Shown piece after piece: positions 57,580 through 64,000 of a DNA stretch of 64,000 nucleotides (its first letter is position 1; each line of letters begins with the position of its first letter). The translations under genes were made by a program, and so were the position numbers. Origin of the DNA: Cupriavidus taiwanensis (lineage in GTDB: Bacteria > Pseudomonadota > Gammaproteobacteria > Burkholderiales > Burkholderiaceae); contig NZ_LT977071.1 of NCBI RefSeq assembly GCF_900250075.1, positions 620,001-684,000 of the forward strand, written 5' to 3'. The notes under the pieces are model-generated. The model was not told where the DNA came from. It saw only the letters and a program-made list of their open reading frames with translations, and made no database searches.

Positions 57580-58944
57580 TCAGTGCCCCGGAAGGTAATA
57601 GAACTTGAAGACGAACACGACGGCAATGATCCACACCATCACCGGCACGCTGCGCGCGCGTCCCGTCAGCAGCTTGAGCGCCGCATAGCTGATAAACCCG
57701 AACGCCACGCCGTTGGCGACGGAATAGGTGAAGGGCATGCCCAGCGCCGTCATCACCGCGGGCACCACCTCGGTGACGTCATTCCAGTCGATCTCCAGCA
57801 GTTCGCGCAACATCAGGCACGACACATACAGCAGCGCCGGCGCGGTGGCATAGGCCGGCACCGTTCCCGCCAGCGGCGCGATGAACAGTGCCGCGAGAAA
57901 CAGCACGGCCACCGTCACCGCGGTCAGGCCGGTACGTCCGCCCGCCTGCACGCCCGAGGCGCTTTCGATATACGCGGTGGTGGACGAGGTGCCGAGGAAC
58001 GAGCCCGCCATGATGGCGGTGCTGTCGGCCATCAGCGCCTTGTTGAGCCGGTCCATCTTGCCGGCCTTGAGCAGTCCCGCGCGGTTGGCCACGCCCATCA
58101 GCGTGCCGGTCGCATCGAACAGCTCGACCAGGAAGAACACCAGCACCACGTTGATGATGCCGATCGACAAGGCCGCGGTGATATCGAGCTTGAACAGCGT
58201 CGGGCTCAGCGACGGCGGCGCGGAAAAGACACCGTGGAAGGTGTTGCCGGCGAAGGCGAAGCTCAGCAGCGTGGTGAGCAGGATGCCGATCAGGATGGCC
58301 CCCTTCACGCGCAGGTGGTCCAGCGCCACGATCACGAAGAAGCCGACGATCGCCAGCACCGCCGAAGGCTGGTGCAGGTCACCGATGGTCACCAGCGTGG
58401 CCGGGCTCGCGGTGACGATGCCGGCGTTCTTCAGCGCAACGATGGCCAGGAATAGGCCGATGCCCGCGGTGATCGCCACGCGGATCGAATGCGGAATGCC
58501 ATTGACGATCATCTCGCGCACGCGGAACAGCGTCACCAGCAAAAACAGGCAGCCCGAGATAAAGACCGCGCCCAGTGCCGCTTCCCACGGGAAGCCCATG
58601 CCCTTGACCACGGTGTACGCAAAATACGCGTTCAGGCCCATGCCGGGCGCCAGCGCGATCGGATAGTTGGCGTAGAAGCCCATGATCAGCGTGCCGATCG
58701 CCGCGGCCACGCAGGTGGCAACGAACACCGCGTCCTTGGGCATGCCCGCATCGCCGAGGATGGAGGGATTGACGAAGATGATGTACGCCATCGTCAGGAA
58801 CGTGGTGATGCCGGCCAGGATCTCGGTACGGATATTGGTATGGTGCTCGCGCAGCCTGAATACCCGCTCGAGCAGCGACGGTGCGGCGTGGGGCGCTGCG
58901 GGGGTGGACGTGCCCGGCTTGGAAGCGGGATCCGGCATCGACAT
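57580..58944 (-). CDS. NCS2 family purine permease (AzgA-like)
   Basis: A 454-residue inner-membrane transporter with about thirteen helices. The first helical block EILAGITTFLTMAYIIFVNPSIL (about 41-63) and ALAPGMGLNAYFAYTVV are the signature of the AzgA/PbuG branch, which imports adenine, guanine or hypoxanthine with protons. ATGTLMGVANRAG and FLGTSSTTAYIESASGVQAGGRTGLTA match the second conserved region. The start may be Met3 (58938). It has its own terminator, and 5' upstream lies the divergent cold-shock gene region. Confidence 0.93.
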   Translation of the reverse strand: MSMPDPASKPGTSTPAAPHAAPSLLERVFRLREHHTNIRTEILAGITTFLTMAYIIFVNPSILGDAGMPKDAVFVATCVAAAIGTLIMGFYANYPIALAPGMGLNAYFAYTVVKGMGFPWEAALGAVFISGCLFLLVTLFRVREMIVNGIPHSIRVAITAGIGLFLAIVALKNAGIVTASPATLVTIGDLHQPSAVLAIVGFFVIVALDHLRVKGAILIGILLTTLLSFAFAGNTFHGVFSAPPSLSPTLFKLDITAALSIGIINVVLVFFLVELFDATGTLMGVANRAGLLKAGKMDRLNKALMADSTAIMAGSFLGTSSTTAYIESASGVQAGGRTGLTAVTVAVLFLAALFIAPLAGTVPAYATAPALLYVSCLMLRELLEIDWNDVTEVVPAVMTALGMPFTYSVANGVAFGFISYAALKLLTGRARSVPVMVWIIAVVFVFKFYYLPGH

Positions 58945-59192
58945 GAATGGTCTCCTGGTGTCTTATCGTGTCCGCGGCAACTGGACCCCGTGGGTCAGTC
59001 CCGGCGCCGGTCGGGGCTGGGGCTGGCGCGGCGCCTGCCCCGAGCGGCAAGCGTACTCTGTACCGCCCGGCCCGGCGCCGTCACGGCGGTCACGAATAAG
59101 CAACATGCAAAAGGCGTGATGATCCCACGACGCGCACGCGGCGGGCCAGTCCGGCACGCGCGCGGGCGGCAGGGCATGGGGCCGCCCCCATC
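58945..59192. other. Divergent intergenic region, left part
   Basis: About 250 bp upstream of the purine permease. No gene or clear repeat was seen. The permease promoter should lie here; no riboswitch aptamer was recognised by eye. Confidence 0.4.
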
Positions 59193-59221
59193 TTGACGCT
59201 GACCGCAATCCCCCGTATAAA
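59193..59221 (+). promoter_or_regulatory. Sigma-70 promoter of the cold-shock gene
   Basis: TTGACG (59193-59198), 17 bp, TATAAA (59216-59221). Transcription from about 59228 gives a leader of about 144 nt before the ATG, the length at which cspA-type leaders act as RNA thermosensors. Confidence 0.75.
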
Positions 59222-59371
59222 CGCGCCTAGATTCAAGCGACGAGGCAACAGTTCATTCGTTAGCCACCGTCTGGTACTTCGGTTGTCCATGGTGTCCTTT
59301 CCTTGAGTTCCCCGTGTCGGATGACGGGTTCGTCATGCGATCTTTTTTGTCCTTTTTCTGGAAAGCAAATC

Positions 59372-59575
59372 ATGCAAACCGGTATCGTCAAGTGGTTCAA
59401 CGACGCCAAGGGCTTCGGCTTCATCAAGCCGGACGCGGGTGGTGACGACCTCTTCGCTCACTTCTCGGAAATCCGTGCCGACGGCTTCAAGTCGCTGCAG
59501 GAAAACCAGCGCGTGCAGTTCGAAGTCAAGAATGGCCCGAAGGGCCTGCAGGCCGCGAACATCACCCCGCTGTAA
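59372..59575 (+). CDS. Cold-shock protein (CspA family)
   Basis: A 67-residue single-strand RNA/DNA-binding protein. Both RNP motifs are present: KGFGFIKPD (RNP1, about 16-24) and DDLFAHFS (RNP2, about 29-36). CspA proteins melt RNA structure at low temperature. The start at 59372 is set by homology. It has a strong sigma-70 promoter, a long leader and a terminator 45 bp downstream. A second cold-shock gene lies on the far side of repA, pointing towards this one. Confidence 0.95.
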   Translation: MQTGIVKWFNDAKGFGFIKPDAGGDDLFAHFSEIRADGFKSLQENQRVQFEVKNGPKGLQAANITPL

Positions 59576-59619
59576 GCCTTGACGCCACGGCGCACCTGGT
59601 GTGCGCCACACAGCGTAAG

Positions 59620-59645
59620 AACCCCGCCCCTGGCGGGGTTTTTTG
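59620..59645 (+). terminator. Intrinsic terminator of the cold-shock gene
   Basis: AACCCCGCC pairs with GGCGGGGTT around CCT, and six T follow. It lies 45 bp after the stop codon and just before the iteron array, shielding the origin from read-through. Confidence 0.9.
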
Positions 59646-60309
59646 TTTTCTGTCGCATCACGGGCCGGCCCCGGTTCCCCTTCCCCATCCCCTTCACCCA
59701 CCGCTTTCTCGTCCTTTCACGCGTCTCGCACTGATGGGTACGCAGCGCTTCGCCGCGTATCCCCTTTCGCAGAAACGGGTACGCAATATTGCAGCGCAGG
59801 GCGACAGGCCCTTGACCAGCGCACGCAGAAACGGGTACGGGCTATCCCCCTGAGCCTCACCTCTTCCGCCGAATAATCACGCAGAAACGGGTACGCACTC
59901 GCCGGCTGGCCCACCCTGGGCGTCCCTGCAGTACGCAGAAACGGGTACGCGGTGAAAATTTTTTGTGCCCCCGTCGACCCTTCCCAACGCCGTCCAACCC
60001 CTGACCTATCCACATCCCAGGCTCCGGCGAGCCGCCGCAGAAACGGGTACGCGCCGTGTTGCAGCGCAGAACCGGGCCTTTGGTGCCTCCCGCTGACGGC
60101 AGTTCGCAGAAACGGGTACGGATTTGAGCCGATGGGCTGGCAGACGCCTTCGCAGAATCAGGTACGCACCGACGCAGCGTTTTCGTGGGGCAAGTCGCGG
60201 AGGGCAGGACGCCCTTCACCGGAGCCGCAGAATTGGGTACGCCGCTGCCAAGCCCCTCGCATCACGTATACGTTGGGTGTGAGTACTAGCTTTTGTTGTA
60301 GCGCTCATG

Positions 60310-60315
60310 TATAAT
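60310..60315 (+). promoter_or_regulatory. Isolated -10-like box inside the iteron array
   Basis: TATAAT in an AT-richer patch (60280-60325), without a good -35. It could start a transcript across the right half of the array, or be part of an unwinding region. Confidence 0.25.
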
Positions 60316-60618
60316 GGAAACTTGGTGGAAGATGCGCCCGAATCCTGGGCAGAGTTGGCGCAGAATCGGGTACGCCCTGCCGGGCCGCTTCAACATCCGG
60401 GCACGCAGAAACAGGTACGCTGGCGATAAGTACCGGGCGCGAAGCTCCGATCGCAGAAATGGGTACGCCGCAGAAACAGGTACGCGAGCGAATCCAGAAG
60501 CTGGCGACCTGAGGTCGGCGCAGAAACGGGTACGCTTTGGCAGGGGTTTTCGCAGAAATGGGTACGCGGGCTCGGTTCGAGGTGCCGGTTGTGCACCGGC
60601 GCGCGAACCTGTTTCTGC

Positions 60619-60650
60619 GTGGATAACCGCCTGGCGGCGCAGTTATCCAC
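60619..60650. promoter_or_regulatory. Pair of inverted DnaA boxes
   Basis: GTGGATAAC (60619-60627) and GTTATCCAC (60642-60650) are perfect inverted copies of a DnaA box, TTATCCAC, 23 bp apart centre to centre. They lie just after the reverse iteron in the origin. Confidence 0.82.
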
Positions 60651-60733
60651 CGTTTTCGGGCGGGAACCGGCGCTCCAGCGCACGTGGGGGCCGGGGACGT
60701 CGCAGAATCGGGTACGCTTTGCAGCGTCTGGCC

Positions 60734-60742
60734 TGTGGAGAA
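60734..60742 (-). promoter_or_regulatory. DnaA box variant
   Basis: TGTGGAGAA is the complement of TTCTCCACA, one change from the DnaA consensus TTATCCACA. It lies 34 bp before the 22-23-bp-spaced iteron cluster. Confidence 0.55.
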
Positions 60743-60767
60743 GCCTGTGGGCGACGGCGGTTATCCC

Positions 60768-60873
60768 CGCAGAATCCGGTTCGCGCCGGCCGCAGATACA
60801 GGTTCGGGTAGTCGCAGATACGGGTTCGGCCCTTCGCTGAATCGGGTACGGATCGCCGCAGAATCGGGTTCGC
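60768..60873 (+). repeat. Regularly spaced iteron cluster
   Basis: Five copies start at 60768, 60791, 60813, 60835 and 60857, spaced 23, 22, 22 and 22 bp, so all face the same side of the helix. Four of the five read GGTTCG instead of GGTACG, unlike all copies further left. They are probably the initiation set, as opposed to the irregularly spaced left set. Confidence 0.85.
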
Positions 60874-61075
60874 GGGGCGGTGATTTCCCCTTACGAATCA
60901 ATGGGCTTGGCTTCACGTATACGGTTTACAAGTAGTTAACCCGTATCGGTATCGTTTACTGGTAGCTGATGGCTGGCGAACCGTGGACAACCCTGCCGGG
61001 TTGCCCACCGTCCGCCACCATGCGACCAGCCATTAGATCCTCCCGGCTGGCAAGAACCCCGCTGGCAATGCGGTC

Positions 61076-61104
61076 GCTTGTGTACCTGTTTCTGCGTGAC
61101 AAGC
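61076..61104. promoter_or_regulatory. Inverted iteron within an inverted repeat, repA operator candidate
   Basis: A reverse iteron copy, GTGTACCTGTTTCTGCG (61080-61096), stands between GCTTGT (61076-61081) and ACAAGC (61099-61104). It ends 46 bp before the repA ATG. Many RepA-type initiators bind inverted half-iterons as dimers to repress their own gene; this site has the right position and form. Confidence 0.6.
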
Positions 61105-61149
61105 TTTGCGGCTTCGAGTACAAAGGCGGGTAATCCGAAGCAAGCCACT

Positions 61150-62244
61150 ATGCCCATCAAACGCTCCCCGGCCGCCACGGGGGATCGAAGCGTCCTCGAC
61201 CTGGACGCCGAACCCTCCCGCATCATTGTTCCCGGCAACGAGAACAACCTGGTTCCGTCCGAGAAATTCCAGCGCCTGTTCGACGAAGCGCAGGCCATGG
61301 AGCGCGAAGACGCCTGGCAAAGCGGCGAGGTCGGCTTCCTCAGCCGCGCCAGCGTCCAGGTCACGCTGCCATACCGCGCGCCCAAGGGCGCGCCGCCGGT
61401 CTGGACCCGCACCAGCGGCAATATCTCGCTGATGATCCAGCCGGGCTATTTCACGCAGCAACGCTCCGAGCGCGCCGCCAATGGCCGCCAGAAGCTGGTG
61501 TCGGAGACGGTGTCGCTGGGATACCCGTATGGCTCCTATCCGCGCCTGATGCTGGCCTGGATCGGCAAGGAGATCATGGCGAAGAAAAAGCGCGGCGAAT
61601 TCACCGGCACGGTGGAAGACCGACGTATCTCGCTTGGCAATTCGCTGTCGGAGTTCATGTACAACCTCGGCATCCCGATGGCCACCGGGGGCAAGCGCGG
61701 CACCATGACGCTGGTACGCCAGCAGATGATCCGCCTGTTCTCGGCGACCATTGCCATCGTGCAGAACAAGTCCACGCCGAGCCAGAACCAGAATCCCAAC
61801 CACGAGCCGCTCTCGATCGATCGCGTGGGCTACCTGCTGGCCGACCAGCTGTCGACCTGGTGGGATCCGATGCAGCCCGGACAAGGATCGATGTTCGAGA
61901 GCTTCGTGGTGCTGTCCGAGCCGTTCTTCAACGAGCTGGTCAACCGGCCGGTGCCGGTGGACATGCGCGCGCTGAAGGCCCTCAAGCAGTCTCCCTTCGC
62001 GCTCGACGTGTATTCGTGGCTGACTTATCGGTTCTTTACGATTCAGCGCCGCACCGAGATCCCGTGGGAAGCCCTGCAGATGCAGTTCGGCACGGAAACC
62101 GAAAGCGAACGCAAGTTCCGGGCACTGTTCCGCAAGGCGCTGAAAGACGTGCTGGTGGTCTACCCCGGTGCCAAGGTGGACGCCGATTCGTCCAAGGCGC
62201 TGATCCTGCAGCCGTCGCGCACGAGCGTGCGCAAGCTGGGCTGA
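61150..62244 (+). CDS. repA: Plasmid-type replication initiator RepA
   Basis: A 364-residue initiator resembling the RepA family found on broad-host plasmids and on secondary replicons of Burkholderiales. Recognisable blocks are PYRAPKGAPPVWTRTSGNISLMIQPG (about 75-100), YPYGSYPRLMLAWIGKEI, ISLGNSLSEFMYNLGIPMATGGKRGTM and SPFALDVYSWLTYRF, the last part of a winged-helix DNA-binding region. It should bind the iterons upstream and open the origin with DnaA. The ATG at 61150 is preferred over in-frame upstream codons, which would run through the operator-like repeat. A strong terminator follows. Confidence 0.93.
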   Translation: MPIKRSPAATGDRSVLDLDAEPSRIIVPGNENNLVPSEKFQRLFDEAQAMEREDAWQSGEVGFLSRASVQVTLPYRAPKGAPPVWTRTSGNISLMIQPGYFTQQRSERAANGRQKLVSETVSLGYPYGSYPRLMLAWIGKEIMAKKKRGEFTGTVEDRRISLGNSLSEFMYNLGIPMATGGKRGTMTLVRQQMIRLFSATIAIVQNKSTPSQNQNPNHEPLSIDRVGYLLADQLSTWWDPMQPGQGSMFESFVVLSEPFFNELVNRPVPVDMRALKALKQSPFALDVYSWLTYRFFTIQRRTEIPWEALQMQFGTETESERKFRALFRKALKDVLVVYPGAKVDADSSKALILQPSRTSVRKLG

Positions 62245-62273
62245 TTCGCACACGGGCGGACCGGCCCGGACGC

Positions 62274-62306
62274 AAAAAAGGCAAGCGTGAAACGCTTGCC
62301 TTTTTT
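62274..62306. terminator. Bidirectional terminator between repA and the second cold-shock gene
   Basis: AAAAAAGGCAAGCGT pairs perfectly with ACGCTTGCCTTTTTT around GAA. Six T follow on both strands. It ends repA and the convergent cold-shock gene. Confidence 0.93.
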
Positions 62307-62357
62307 GTTACCCGTCGCGAACGCGTCGCGGCGGGCGAGGGGTCAGCCGAGGCTGGA

Positions 62358-62561
62358 TCAGGCCGGCTTGATGGCCGAAGCCTGCAGGCCCTTCGGGCCT
62401 TGCTTGACTTCAAACGTCACGCGCTGCCCGTCCTTCAGGGTCTTGAAGCCCGAGCCCTGGATCTCCGAGAAGTGCGCGAACAGATCTGCACCACCGTCGT
62501 CCGGGGTAATGAAGCCAAAGCCCTTGGTCTCGTTGAACCACTTGACCGTACCGGTTGCCAT
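62358..62561 (-). CDS. Cold-shock protein (CspA family)
   Basis: A 67-residue protein with RNP1 KGFGFITPD and RNP2 ADLFAHFS. It differs from the first cold-shock protein of the window at about one third of positions ([16 protein letters not shown] versus [16 protein letters not shown]), so the two are not a recent duplication. The start at 62561 is set by homology. A promoter at 62686-62714 gives a leader of about 118 nt, as is usual for cold-shock genes. It is convergent with repA. Confidence 0.95.
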   Translation of the reverse strand: MATGTVKWFNETKGFGFITPDDGGADLFAHFSEIQGSGFKTLKDGQRVTFEVKQGPKGLQASAIKPA

Positions 62562-62685
62562 AGGAATTTCCTTTTCGAAGCAAGTTCTTGTACACAACGC
62601 AAACAACCGTTCAAGCACGTTGAGTTCTCGTAGATACCGAACGGAAGCCGACGAGGTGACACGACTTGACTCGACTGTAGCGCGC

Positions 62686-62714
62686 ATCATAACCACTTTG
62701 GATTACGGTGTCAT
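62686..62714 (-). promoter_or_regulatory. Sigma-70 promoter of the second cold-shock gene
   Basis: On the minus strand ATGACA, 17 bp, TATGAT; each hexamer has one change from consensus. The start of transcription should be near 62679, about 118 nt before the ATG. Confidence 0.65.
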
Positions 62715-62861
62715 GTGCGGCGTAATGCGCACTACAGATACTTTAGGCACATTCCGGTCCGATTTTCAAGCAATTTTACCGACTTGCGTGATTTCCCCCG
62801 TCTTAAGGACAGTTCCCCGCCCACAGTCAGGAAACACATTTTTTGTTAAATTGGAAAACGG

Positions 62862-62890
62862 TTGATGCGTCACCTGGTTTTGGCTAAAGT
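62862..62890 (+). promoter_or_regulatory. parAB promoter
   Basis: TTGATG (62862-62867), 17 bp, TAAAGT (62885-62890). The palindrome at 62913-62928 lies about 20 bp downstream of the start of transcription, where a bound protein would block elongation. Confidence 0.6.
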
Positions 62891-62912
62891 TGCGCCTTAA
62901 GAAACAACCGCG

Positions 62913-62928
62913 CTTTCAGCGCTGAAAG
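62913..62928. promoter_or_regulatory. Palindrome upstream of parA, candidate parS or ParB operator
   Basis: CTTTCAGCGCTGAAAG is a perfect 16-bp palindrome, 10 bp before the parA start codon. Its core TTTCAGCGCTGAAA and the following G recur inside parB at 63765. ParB-family proteins bind 14-16-bp palindromes of this size as dimers. The sequence differs from the chromosomal parS GTTNCACGTGAAAC, as would be needed for a second replicon. Confidence 0.65.
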
Positions 62929-62938
62929 AGAGGTCGCA

Positions 62939-63598
62939 GTGCCAGCCAAAATCATTACGGTCTTCAACCAGAAGGGCGGTTGCGGCAAGACGACGGTCAG
63001 CATGCATCTTGCCGGCACGCTGGGTCTGCGCGGTGCGCGTTCGATGCTGGTCGACATGGACGAGCAAGGCACGGCCACCCGATGGGCGGCCCAGGCCAGC
63101 GACGAGCGGCCATTCCCGGCCTCGGTCATCGGGCTGGCGCCCTCCGGCGGCGCCATGCACCGCGAGGTTCGCAAATTCGTCCAGGATTATGACTACATCG
63201 TTGTGGATTGCCCGCCGGCAGTCCATTCGGCGGCGCCATCCAGCGCGTTGCTGATTTCCGACCTCGCCATCATTCCGGTCGTGCCGTCGCCGCCCGACCT
63301 GTGGGCGGCGGTGGCCGCCAAGACGCTGGCCCAGCACGCGCAGGTCCAGAACGAATCGCTGCTGATCCGCGTCATGGCCAATATGGTCCAGCGCCGGGTG
63401 TCTATTGCCCGCCAGGCGATCGAAATTCTTGGCGATGATGGCGACGTCCCGCTGTTGAATTCGATGATCGGCTCGCGTTCGGCATTTCGCGAATGCCAGG
63501 CGATCGGCTGCACCGTCCATGGCGTGGCTGGTGCGCGCGAGGCGGTGCAGGAGGTCGACATGATGGTCGATGAAGTGTTGTCTTTGATTGAGCAATAG
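62939..63598 (+). CDS. parA: Chromosome/plasmid partition ATPase ParA
   Basis: A 219-residue Walker-type ATPase that moves the ParB-parS complex on the nucleoid. The deviant Walker A is KGGCGKTTVSMHLA (about 12-25), the A' motif is LVDMDEQGTATRW, and Walker B YIVVDCPPAVHSAAPSSALLISD. It lacks the N-terminal helix-turn-helix of P1-type ParA and so is the short type; ParB or another protein should regulate the operon. The start codon is GTG at 62939 with GAGAGGT upstream. parB begins 2 bp after its stop codon. Confidence 0.94.
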   Translation: MPAKIITVFNQKGGCGKTTVSMHLAGTLGLRGARSMLVDMDEQGTATRWAAQASDERPFPASVIGLAPSGGAMHREVRKFVQDYDYIVVDCPPAVHSAAPSSALLISDLAIIPVVPSPPDLWAAVAAKTLAQHAQVQNESLLIRVMANMVQRRVSIARQAIEILGDDGDVPLLNSMIGSRSAFRECQAIGCTVHGVAGAREAVQEVDMMVDEVLSLIEQ

Positions 63599-63600
63599 GC

Positions 63601-64000
63601 ATGGCTACCAAACTAAAAAGCCTGAAGGCCGGCATGCTTGCCGGCATGGCGGCCGAGAAGAGCCGGAACGATACGATGGACCGCTTCGCGCGGGCGGAAG
63701 CGGCCATTTCCCAGCATCCCAACGGCCTGCTGCAGGGCAGGGGGGCTGCCGAAACGCCGCCCGGTTTCAGCGCTGAAAGTCTCGACGACGTCGCCGCGGG
63801 CCGGCAGCTGATCCGGATTCCACTGACGCAGCTGCATGACAATCCGCTGAATGCGCGCCGCATCTACGATCCTGCCGTTGTGCAGGAGCGGGCCGCGTCC
63901 ATCGCCACGCATGGCCAGAAGACGCCGGGCCTGGCGGCGCCGGATCCGGCGCGCCCGGGCCACTACATCCTGATCGACGGTCATTACCGCAAGCGAGCCC
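63601..64000 (+). CDS. parB: Centromere-binding protein ParB (cut by window end)
   Basis: The first 133 residues are in the window, with no stop codon. The N-terminal 70 residues are charged (MATKLKSLKAGMLAGMAAEK). The ParB/Spo0J core then begins: IRIPLTQLHDNPLNARRIYDPAVVQERAASIATHGQ, with DNPLNAR box I, followed by GHYILIDGHYRKRA, the CTP-binding box II-like segment (GHYR in place of GERR). The helix-turn-helix lies beyond the window. It is 2 bp after parA and carries a copy of the candidate parS palindrome in its coding sequence (63765-63778). Confidence 0.92.
   Translation, partial: MATKLKSLKAGMLAGMAAEKSRNDTMDRFARAEAAISQHPNGLLQGRGAAETPPGFSAESLDDVAAGRQLIRIPLTQLHDNPLNARRIYDPAVVQERAASIATHGQKTPGLAAPDPARPGHYILIDGHYRKRA
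63765..63778. promoter_or_regulatory. Second copy of the palindrome, inside parB
   Basis: TTTCAGCGCTGAAA, followed by G as in the first copy, lies 852 bp from it. It encodes Phe-Ser-Ala-Glu in the poorly conserved N-terminal part of ParB. Confidence 0.6.

Larger units (their letters stand above)
59727..60873. repeat. Iteron array of the replicon origin
   Basis: Consensus CGCAGAAACGGGTACGC. Forward copies start at 59768, 59824, 59880, 59934, 60036, 60105, 60151, 60226, 60359, 60404, 60452, 60469, 60519, 60551, 60701, 60768, 60791, 60813, 60835 and 60857. A reverse copy starts at 60603, and degenerate ones at 59727 and 60065. Copies 59768, 59880, 59934, 60036 and 60519 are perfect. Positions 8 and 9 vary most. 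The last five copies are spaced 22-23 bp. Such repeats next to a RepA gene are the binding sites of the initiator. Confidence 0.93.
60600..60975. other. Core of the replication origin
   Basis: This part combines one reverse iteron, DnaA boxes (60619-60627, 60642-60650 and 60734-60742), five iterons with a 22-23-bp period (60768-60873) and an AT-richer stretch (60880-60960) with repeated TTTAC and GTAG words. It lies immediately upstream of repA. This is the order expected for an iteron-controlled origin: DnaA boxes, iterons, unwinding element, initiator gene. The exact start of replication cannot be read from sequence. Confidence 0.75.

Noticed and set aside
60065..60081. A further full iteron
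   Set aside because: Only CGCAGAACCGGG matches; the right half is lost. It is listed as degenerate and not counted among the binding sites.
59727..60873. CRISPR array
   Set aside because: The repeat is 17 bp, spacing varies from 0 to over 100 bp, copies occur in both orientations, and no cas genes are present. The neighbouring repA explains it as iterons.

Overview
The window is GC-rich, densely coded DNA from a beta-proteobacterium of the Burkholderiales. The gene set fits a secondary chromosome (chromid) of Cupriavidus or a close relative: Bug-type solute receptors, CaiB-type CoA-transferases, an argG, and a glk-pgl-zwf-edd block, all running into a plasmid-type repA followed by parA and parB. 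The genus is an inference from gene content and order; no 16S or other marker gene is present.

Layout. At 0-10 kb, an AraC regulator faces an MFS transporter-hydrolase-porin operon, followed by argG, then a CoA-transferase / Bug receptor / enoyl-CoA hydratase operon with a LysR regulator. At 10-21 kb there are housekeeping and accessory genes: a PhnB-like protein behind a double palindrome, SlyX, a DUF1439 protein, an EamA exporter, a sirtuin, a patatin fused to an outer-membrane barrel, a PmpA/PmpB-like sulfur transporter pair, an IclR regulator, a DadA-like oxidase and a YcgR-like PilZ protein. At 21-29 kb there is a LysR/LysE pair, ThpR, Ogt with an Ada-AlkA fusion, a large M16 peptidase, and a small unknown gene behind a textbook LexA box. 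At 29-38 kb there are an acyl-CoA dehydrogenase, an OPT transporter, a flavin monooxygenase / small protein / MarR operon with a clear operator, YccF, a 2-hydroxyacid dehydrogenase and a QseBC-like two-component system.

At 38-44 kb, glk, pgl, zwf and edd encode the upper Entner-Doudoroff route from glucose to KDPG; eda is not in the window. At 44-59 kb there are MscS, AraC, MFS, a TonB-dependent receptor behind a Fur-like box, prfC, YihY, a VpsR-like sigma-54 activator and an AzgA-type purine permease.

The last 4.5 kb is the replication and partition region. About twenty copies of a 17-bp iteron (consensus CGCAGAAACGGGTACGC) lie between 59.7 and 60.9 kb, with DnaA boxes, then repA, a cold-shock gene, parA and the start of parB. 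A palindrome present both before parA and inside parB is a candidate centromere site or ParB operator. The origin is flanked by two convergent cold-shock genes.

The most unusual signal is that the same iteron, perfect or with the same variant letters, also occurs as single copies at least eleven times across 22.0-57.5 kb. All but one are intergenic; one is in frame inside glk. They look like dispersed binding sites for the replication initiator, up to 38 kb from the origin. No tRNA, rRNA, CRISPR array, insertion sequence or prophage gene was recognised.
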